From NCBI GenBank assembly GCA_002803225.1, contig NXFV01002051.1, positions 1 through 12,604 of the forward strand: DNA of 12,604 bases, in the 5' to 3' direction. The notes under the pieces are model-generated. The model searched no databases. It saw only the letters and a list, made by a program, of their open reading frames with translations, and was not told the DNA's origin. Both the position numbers and the translations under genes were made by a program. How positions within the stretch are numbered: position 1 is the first letter of the stretch; every line of letters starts with the position of its first letter. Positions 7,321 to 12,604 of the stretch are shown one piece after another. Source of the DNA: Gamarada debralockiae (Eukaryota > Ascomycota > Leotiomycetes > Helotiales > Hyphodiscaceae).

Positions 7321-7921
7321 TGTTGGTCTTGGACTTGAGAGATACTTGGAGAAGTTGGAGTGTTGGGGAACAAGACGTCGGAGAAGTTTTGCAGTGGGTA
7401 CTCAACGTCGGCCCTCAGCCTTATGCTGGCATGTCGCTATTATGTTGGTTGCTGTTTTGTGGCAGAAGATTTCCGGTTGTTCTCAGAATCAGGCTGTCGA
7501 GCTGGGTGGAGCATGCAGGTGGCTATTTGACCTCGCGTTGGGATTGGGGGAGAAGTTGTTTGATCCGTTGAGGGAGGATTGGGAGGTGATTCTGGGGGGG
7601 AGGGCGGTGTAGAAGGCCACCGAAAGTGCTGGAGGGATTCGAAGAGGGATTTGACGGAAGGTGGAGCTCATCTGAGAAGAGAAAGGTTGTCATTATGACA
7701 GTGGGGTAATAGTGGGAGGTTTCCCCAAAGAATGGATCGTCAAGTAGCAGACTTCCTCTCCGAATATTTTCGACCTGATGTTGCGCCAAGATGCCGTGAA
7801 GAGCGGCATAGAGAAAAAGTGGCAAACTTGCCAGCATAAAGCAACGATCAGAAGTAGTCAGATTTAGTAGAGAAAGTTTGTGGTCAAAACCAAGGGGTAT
7901 CATATTACGCTTGATGACATA
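7321..7921. other. Unassigned sequence between the MFS remnant and the GPI3 gene
   Basis: A plus-strand frame (7193-7612) stays open through here and includes WLFDLALGLGEKLFDPLRED, then continues past TAG 7610 as KATESAGGIRRGI before TGA. A minus-strand frame (7903-7523) also stays open. Neither resembles a known family, and the remaining MFS transmembrane segments are absent. The right-hand part probably contains the 3' untranslated region of the minus-strand GPI3 gene. Confidence 0.35.
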
Positions 7922-9440
7922 CTATCCTGCATCTCTCCTCTGTTCCCGTTCCCTCGCCCCACGTTCCTCCTGTCCCTTCTTCGGCCAATTCCTGGCGATA
8001 TCAATCGTATCTCTCGGAGCCCATAACTCGAGCAGCAAGAAGAGCAAGTAGTCAATCACCACACACAGGCAGAAGAGTTTCCCTGCCCAAATGCCACATC
8101 CATAGTACCTCTTCAAGCGATCAATAAGTGCGAAGCTTTGAACACCTGCTCTTCCTCTTGTTGCGTTCCAACTCGCCGCATCTGCCGCATCATATCCATA
8201 AAAGTCTGCCTCGCTCAAAACCCCAGATATTCCATGGTAGACACGCTCTGTTCGTTCAGCGACGTCGGTCCAGGAATACATCATCTTGACTTGGTCGTGG
8301 AACCGTTCTGTCCGAACTTTGTTCGAACGCAGAGCTGCGATGGCTTTCCCTGTCGCCGCAACCAAATCATCTTCTTCGGGCTTTGCGAAGACTGTCATAT
8401 GTGCGGGAAGGACTTCTGGGATTCCGCCAACTTGTGTGCATACCACGTACAATCCACAGCTTGCAGCTTCAACAATAACCGTACCGAATGCTTCTGTCAA
8501 ACTAGGATGTAGGTAGATATGTCCTCGTACCATAACATCTCGGACCTCCTCGTGCCTGACAGGACCTAACATCTCAACTCGGTCTTGTAAGACGTTCCTT
8601 TCCAGCATTTGTTCGAGATCGATTGCTTTCGGTCCTGAGCCTGCAATTATGAATCGTACATTCGGATGTGATGCTAGGATTCGAGGAATCGCTGCGACCA
8701 GTAGATCTGTTCCCTTATTGTAGAACAACCTCGAAATGACAACAATTGTGATTGTATCGTGAGGTCCAACGTGTTGTGGTATGGGTACGGCATGATTTCC
8801 AAAAGTTTCGGAGGGATAGGACGGGTGGTTGAGAGGCCGAAAGTTCTCTGCGACGACAGCATTGGGGATGACAGATACCATGAGAGGATCGAGGGAGGCG
8901 CGGAGGACGGTATTCTCCTTGCTACACAAGTTAGCGGGGAATTCGAATAGGAATACCAGAGGCTTACCAGGTATGGCTCACACAGATAACATGATCTACA
9001 TCGCTCAAAGTAAACTTCAGCAATTTATTGGTCAATATACTCGCAGCATCCGCAAATCCAAACAGGGAATGATCCGTGAACACTGTCCTCAGCCCCATAG
9101 TCCTCGCATGTAAGATAGCCTCATGACACAAACTGCTCAAGCTCGCATGGCCATGTACAATCTCGATCTGCTCTCGAATGACGATGTTCCGAAAGATAGG
9201 GAAGAAGGAGAAGACGGTTGGAAAGGTAGAAGCGCGGTAGATGACGAGAAATGGGACATGGTAGACTTTGAGGCCATTCGTGAGATATCGCACACCCGTT
9301 CGTCCCTCGTATGCGTGCGTTATAATTATGACTTTGTGTCCTCGATCGATGAGCTTCGTGGAGAGTTGGTAGATGTGGCTTTCTACTCCGCCGGGTTGGG
9401 GGAAGAAGAAATCGCTGACCATTGCGATATTGTACGGCAT
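7922..9440 (-). CDS. gpi3: GPI3/PIG-A, catalytic subunit of GPI-GlcNAc transferase
   Basis: Exon 1 is 9440-8968 (157 codons plus two bases), the intron 8967-8922 (46 nt, GTAAGC donor, GCTAACTT branch, GTGTAG acceptor), and exon 2 8921-7922, giving 490 aa; yeast Gpi3 and human PIGA are about 450-485. The enzyme transfers GlcNAc from UDP-GlcNAc to phosphatidylinositol on the cytosolic face of the ER, the first step of GPI-anchor synthesis, within a multi-subunit complex. The protein begins [20 protein letters not shown], the nearly invariant N-terminus of the family. The PIGA domain follows (about 40-130, with FTDHSLFGF), then [15 protein letters not shown] across the splice junction, and a GT4 glycosyltransferase domain with [11 protein letters not shown] (about 222-232), IAGSGPK and the EX7E motif E301-E309 ([10 protein letters not shown]). 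A hydrophobic stretch at about 438-458 is the ER membrane anchor, followed by a charged tail. It appears intact and presumably essential. Confidence 0.96.
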
Positions 9441-9695
9441 CGTGGCGGAATTGATGAGGCCGTGCTATCGGCCAGCTGGCCAGTACGACGGACGATTTGC
9501 GATCAAGGGGGAGAGTTCATTGTAGGATGTTGCATCGCAAGGAGTTGAGGATTTGGGTGGACGTGACGTCGACGGGTGATGATGATGCGCAGCGTGGTTT
9601 TGGCGGTCACCGGAAACTTTTTCTTCAGCCTCGTCAATCCAGCGATCCCTTTCCACAAATATTCTCCTCCACAACCGCCATACCACAACGTCGAG
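9441..9695. promoter_or_regulatory. Shared divergent promoter region of gpi3 and dbp6
   Basis: The start codons of gpi3 (minus, 9440) and dbp6 (plus, 9696) face away from each other across 255 bases, so both promoters must lie here or overlap the genes. A TGACGTC element (9564-9570, CRE/ATF-like) sits near the middle. No clear TATA box is visible, as is common for fungal housekeeping genes. An in-frame ATG cluster at 9576 upstream of dbp6 is probably leader sequence. Confidence 0.5.
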
Positions 9696-12130
9696 ATGGC
9701 TTCTCAAATATACTCAAGATATGTTCCTCCGAAGAAGAAGAATAAAGCAGTAATCCCCTCACAGCCTGCGAAAGCGCCAATTGCTCCTCCTCCTACCCCG
9801 CCAACAACCAAGAGCGATGCCTCCTCGACGTACGCGCGTTATGTCCCTTCAAAATCGAACAGCAAAAGGAGGAAGATTGCAGATGTTGTAATAGAGGATG
9901 TTTGTCGCCAGGACTCCATACTGCATTTCGCTGAAGTTAATTGAATGATCCACAGGCTCCCGCAGAATTGGACATCCCGAAGGCGAAGAAATTGAAGAAG
10001 CGAAAGATCCAGGATGCTGCGGAGGAGAATGAGTCGGACCACGCAAACATTCCAGCTCTTACACCATCTCAAGAGGAACATGTTGTGGGTTGCTAGAAAT
10101 CGAAAGTATAAACGCTGAAGCTAATTGAACGACTCTAGAATTCGGCTTCGCACGGGACCCTTATAGGTCCAGACGAGGTTGACGACCCAAGGCATAAGCG
10201 GTTGATGGAGAAGCGTGAAAAGTCGTTGAAGAAGGCAGAGAAGCTTGCAAAGAAGGCGGCGAAGAAAGCAGCGGCAGAGAGAACTAGAGAGCAACCTGCA
10301 GACGAAGAGCAGATACAAGAAGAGCCAGAAGAACTCCACGACTTAGTACCCCTCCCTCAACCAGAACCCGTTCCTGAAGCACCCATACAATCTACCACTG
10401 CCTCCCTCCCAGCATGGCTTGCGAGGCCGATTCAAGTATCGCCAACAGCTACAGCAGCTTTCTCTGAAGTAGGAGCCCAAGAGGTTGAAAAGACACTACA
10501 GACAAAGGGTTTCAAGGAAGCTTTCGCAGTACAGGCAGCAGTCCTTCCACTCCTTCTTCCAGGGCCTTCTCAATCTCCGGGCGATATTCTAGTTTCGGCT
10601 GCTACAGGATCCGGGAAAACATTAGCATACGTGCTCCCCTTGATTGAGGACATCAGCAAAAACACCGTCACGAGGTTACGAGGTTTGATTGTCGTGCCTA
10701 CACGAGAACTCGTCACACAAGCAAGAGAGGTGTGTGAGGTGTGCGCCACGGCCTTCTCTGGTAGGAAGCGAGTCAAGATCGGAACAGCCGTTGGAAACGA
10801 AACATTCAAGGCCGAGCAAGCTTCCCTGATGGAACAGGAATTGAGATACGATCCAGCGGGCTACAAAGAGCAAATGCGACGGCTCAACGCTAAGTGGGAG
10901 AGTTCCGACATCGAAAGTGATGGAGAGAATGATTTCCTCTGCGACGATGAGGAAGTTTCTACACTTCCTGACCATATCATAAACCCAATCTCGAAAGTCG
11001 ACATTCTCATTTCTACACCTGGGAGACTGGTTGAGCACCTGAAATCGACTCCTGGATTCTCACTGGAATATGTCCAGTGGCTCGTTGTCGACGAAGCAGA
11101 TAAGTTGCTCGATCAAAGTTTTCAGCAGTGGTTAGAGACTGTTATGGGACGTCTTGGCTCGCGAAACCAGCTTCCCATGCGCAACGGTCGTGTCAGGAAG
11201 GTCATCCTGAGTGCGACCATGACGCGGGATATCGGTCAGCTAAACAGCCTGAAGCTTTACCGGCCGAAGTTGGTTGTCCTAGTAAGTAATTCTTGAATCC
11301 TTCACCTCTTTTGAGCAATTGCTGACTCCGAATTACAGGAAGGCCCATCGTACTCCAGAGATGACCCAGAAGGCTCGCATGCCCATGTTCTTCCTGGCTT
11401 ACTGGTGGAATCCGCAATCAAAGCAGAAGAGGGCCTGAAACCTCTGTATTTGTTGGAAATTCTACGGAGAGAACATATGATATCCAATCGTTCAGACTCA
11501 GAGAAGGATTCATCTAGCTCTGAAGACTCGTCTTCTGAATCCGACAATGACATCGATGACGATTCTTCTGCGACTTCTATGGAGTCTGCCCAGCCAGCCA
11601 CAGACACCCCGCGAGGGGTCCTCATCTTCACCAAATCTAACGAGACGGCTGCCCGACTCGGTCGACTCCTCGCTCTTCTCGAACCTTCCTATTCCACCAC
11701 CACTGGCACCTTATCTTCTACAACATCCACTTCATCCCGTCGCAAAACCATACATTCATTCAACGCCGGCAAGCTCTCCATCCTAGTCGCCTCCGATCTC
11801 GTCTCCCGTGGCCTTGATCTTCCGAATCTTGCGCATGTTATCAACTACGATATCCCATCCAGTATCACCAATTACGTCCACCGCGTTGGAAGAACCGCCA
11901 GAGCTGGGAAGAAGGGCTCGGCGTGGACAATGTTCACACCAACAGAAGGAAGATGGTTTTGGAACGAGATCGCAAGATCAAATGATATAATCCGGCAGCA
12001 AGGCACCAAAATTTCGAGAATCAATATCGATGCGGAAGTCTTTGGGGATGAGGTGCGGGGTCGTTATGAGGCAGCCTTGAGGGAGTTGGGACGGGAAGCT
12101 AGAGCTTCGAAAACAGTCAAAAGCGGATAG
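9696..12130 (+). CDS. dbp6: Dbp6-type DEAD-box RNA helicase (60S ribosome biogenesis)
   Basis: Exons are 9696-9899, 9956-10084, 10139-11281 and 11339-12130, giving about 755 aa; all junctions are phase 0. Intron 3 (11282-11338) has a GTAAGT donor and GCTGACT branch. Introns 1 and 2 have weak donors: GTTTGT at 9900 (GTAATA at 9888 also fits) and GTGGGT at 10085 (GTTGTG at 10082 also fits). The start is the MASQIYSRYVPPK methionine; an in-frame ATG at 9576 lies in the promoter gap. Helicase motifs: FAVQAAVLP (Q-like, about 240), ATGSGKT (266-272), PTREL (298-302), STPGRL (403-408), DEAD (429-432), SAT (469-471), GVLIFTKS (585-592), SDLVSRGLD (644-652), HRVGRTARAG (673-682). An insert between PTREL and STPGRL (about 335-390) and an acidic serine-rich insert between the two RecA lobes (about 544-571) agree with the Dbp6/DDX51 branch, a nucleolar ATPase for early pre-60S assembly. 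Lysine-rich helices cover about 133-160. Dbp6 rather than another DEAD-box member is likely but not proven. Confidence 0.9.
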
Positions 12131-12277
12131 TCTTCAGTACGAGCATGAAAGTCACAACAATTGTGCAAGTGGAAGTCCTACACACCCCAATTTTCACTTC
12201 TGCTTGGAAACCCGTGTGAAAGCTCTAGCAGCTAGCGTGACTTTTGAGGGTACTTGATATGCAGTGCGAGCACTGGC
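12131..12277. other. dbp6 3' flank
   Basis: About 150 bases of 3' untranslated region and intergenic sequence with no feature I can name. CAGTG-CGAG-CACTG (about 12262-12275) is a small inverted repeat just before the transposon-like junction. Confidence 0.4.
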
Positions 12278-12604
12278 TACAGTAAGTGTCACTAAGTTTG
12301 AGCCACTTTACAAAAACCCTACTAAAAACGACGATTTTGCCCACTTTTCAAGAGCTTATAACTTTAGCTTTAAGCTTATATAATTAAAGACACCGTAAAC
12401 ATAGTTTAATTAGAACTTATTCAATTACTTTTTTAAAAGAATAGTGTTTTAATTAACGTTCTGTATACTAAATAAGGAATTTTCGCGTATTTTGGTGCAA
12501 AATAACGATTTTCGCTTAAGCTCCTAACTTATGCTCTAACTATACGACTATAACAAAGGATATGCTAAATATGAATACGTAGTATTTCGCAAATTGATCG
12601 AATT
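12278..12604 (+). mobile_element. Probable left end of a Fot1/pogo-type Tc1-mariner transposon
   Basis: TA at 12278-12279, the target dinucleotide of Tc1/mariner transposition, is followed directly by CAGTAAGTGTCACTAAG and then GTTTGAGCCACTTT. In style this resembles terminal inverted repeats of fungal Fot1/pogo elements, which start CAGT after TA. From here to the window end the base composition turns sharply AT-rich, with GAGCTTATAACTTTAGCTTT and TTTTAAAAG tracts and no coding frame, as in the subterminal non-coding region of such elements. The other terminus and the transposase would lie beyond the window, so class and completeness cannot be confirmed. Confidence 0.5.

Noticed and set aside
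8138..8516. Cysteine-rich plus-strand frames resembling secreted small proteins
   Set aside because: They are antisense shadows of GPI3 exon 2.
9123..9548. 141-codon plus-strand frame
   Set aside because: It is antisense to GPI3 exon 1 and has no recognisable family.
9576..9695. N-terminal extension of dbp6 from the ATGATGATGATG-like run near 9576
   Set aside because: The extension lacks helicase-tail character and occupies the divergent promoter; MASQIYSRYVPPK at 9696 is the more natural start.

Overview
This window is nuclear DNA from a filamentous ascomycete (Pezizomycotina). A Leotiomycetes-like fungus is my guess, but that is inference. The evidence is short spliceosomal introns of 46-58 nt with GTAAGT-type donors and CTAAC-like branch points, a secreted Egh16/GAS-type appressorial protein gene, a fungal DHA1-type MFS remnant, and a retroelement damaged in the CpA-to-TpA pattern of repeat-induced point mutation (RIP).

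Layout. Bases 1-1453 hold most of a short LTR retrotransposon: the last 19 bp of a 5' LTR, one gag frame with eight internal TAG/TAA stops, a polypurine tract and a complete 3' LTR of about 202 bp. There is no room for pol between gag and the 3' LTR. The LTR abuts a repeat island (1454-2453) with three arrays of a degenerate 19-bp minisatellite, an 18-bp tandem repeat and a cluster of hairpins. Bases 2454-3670 are mostly gene-poor and contain one doubtful, frame-broken small membrane-protein candidate.

The first clear gene is an Egh16/GAS-like secreted protein (minus strand, two exons, 3675-4461). Bases 4462-6450 contain its upstream region and then weak, unidentified, probably decaying frames. 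A broken MFS transporter lies at about 6730-7320 (plus strand), with a frameshift, a TGG-to-TAG change in the PLNWS motif, an internal TGA and loss of the C-terminal part.

Two intact housekeeping genes follow, head to head across a 255-bp shared promoter region. The minus-strand gene (7922-9440, one 46-nt intron, 490 aa) encodes the catalytic GPI3/PIG-A subunit of the first GPI-anchor step. The plus-strand gene (9696-12130, four exons, about 755 aa) encodes a Dbp6-type DEAD-box RNA helicase of 60S ribosome assembly. About 150 bp past dbp6, a TA followed by CAGT and an AT-rich tract looks like the end of a Fot1/pogo-type DNA transposon running off the window.

Overall this is a boundary: two conserved genes flanked by transposon-derived sequence, with a putative host-interaction gene and decaying genes on the repeat-rich side. 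I found no clearly new multi-gene system. The most unusual items are the gag-only RIP-damaged LTR element fused to a minisatellite island and the reconstructed history of the MFS pseudogene.
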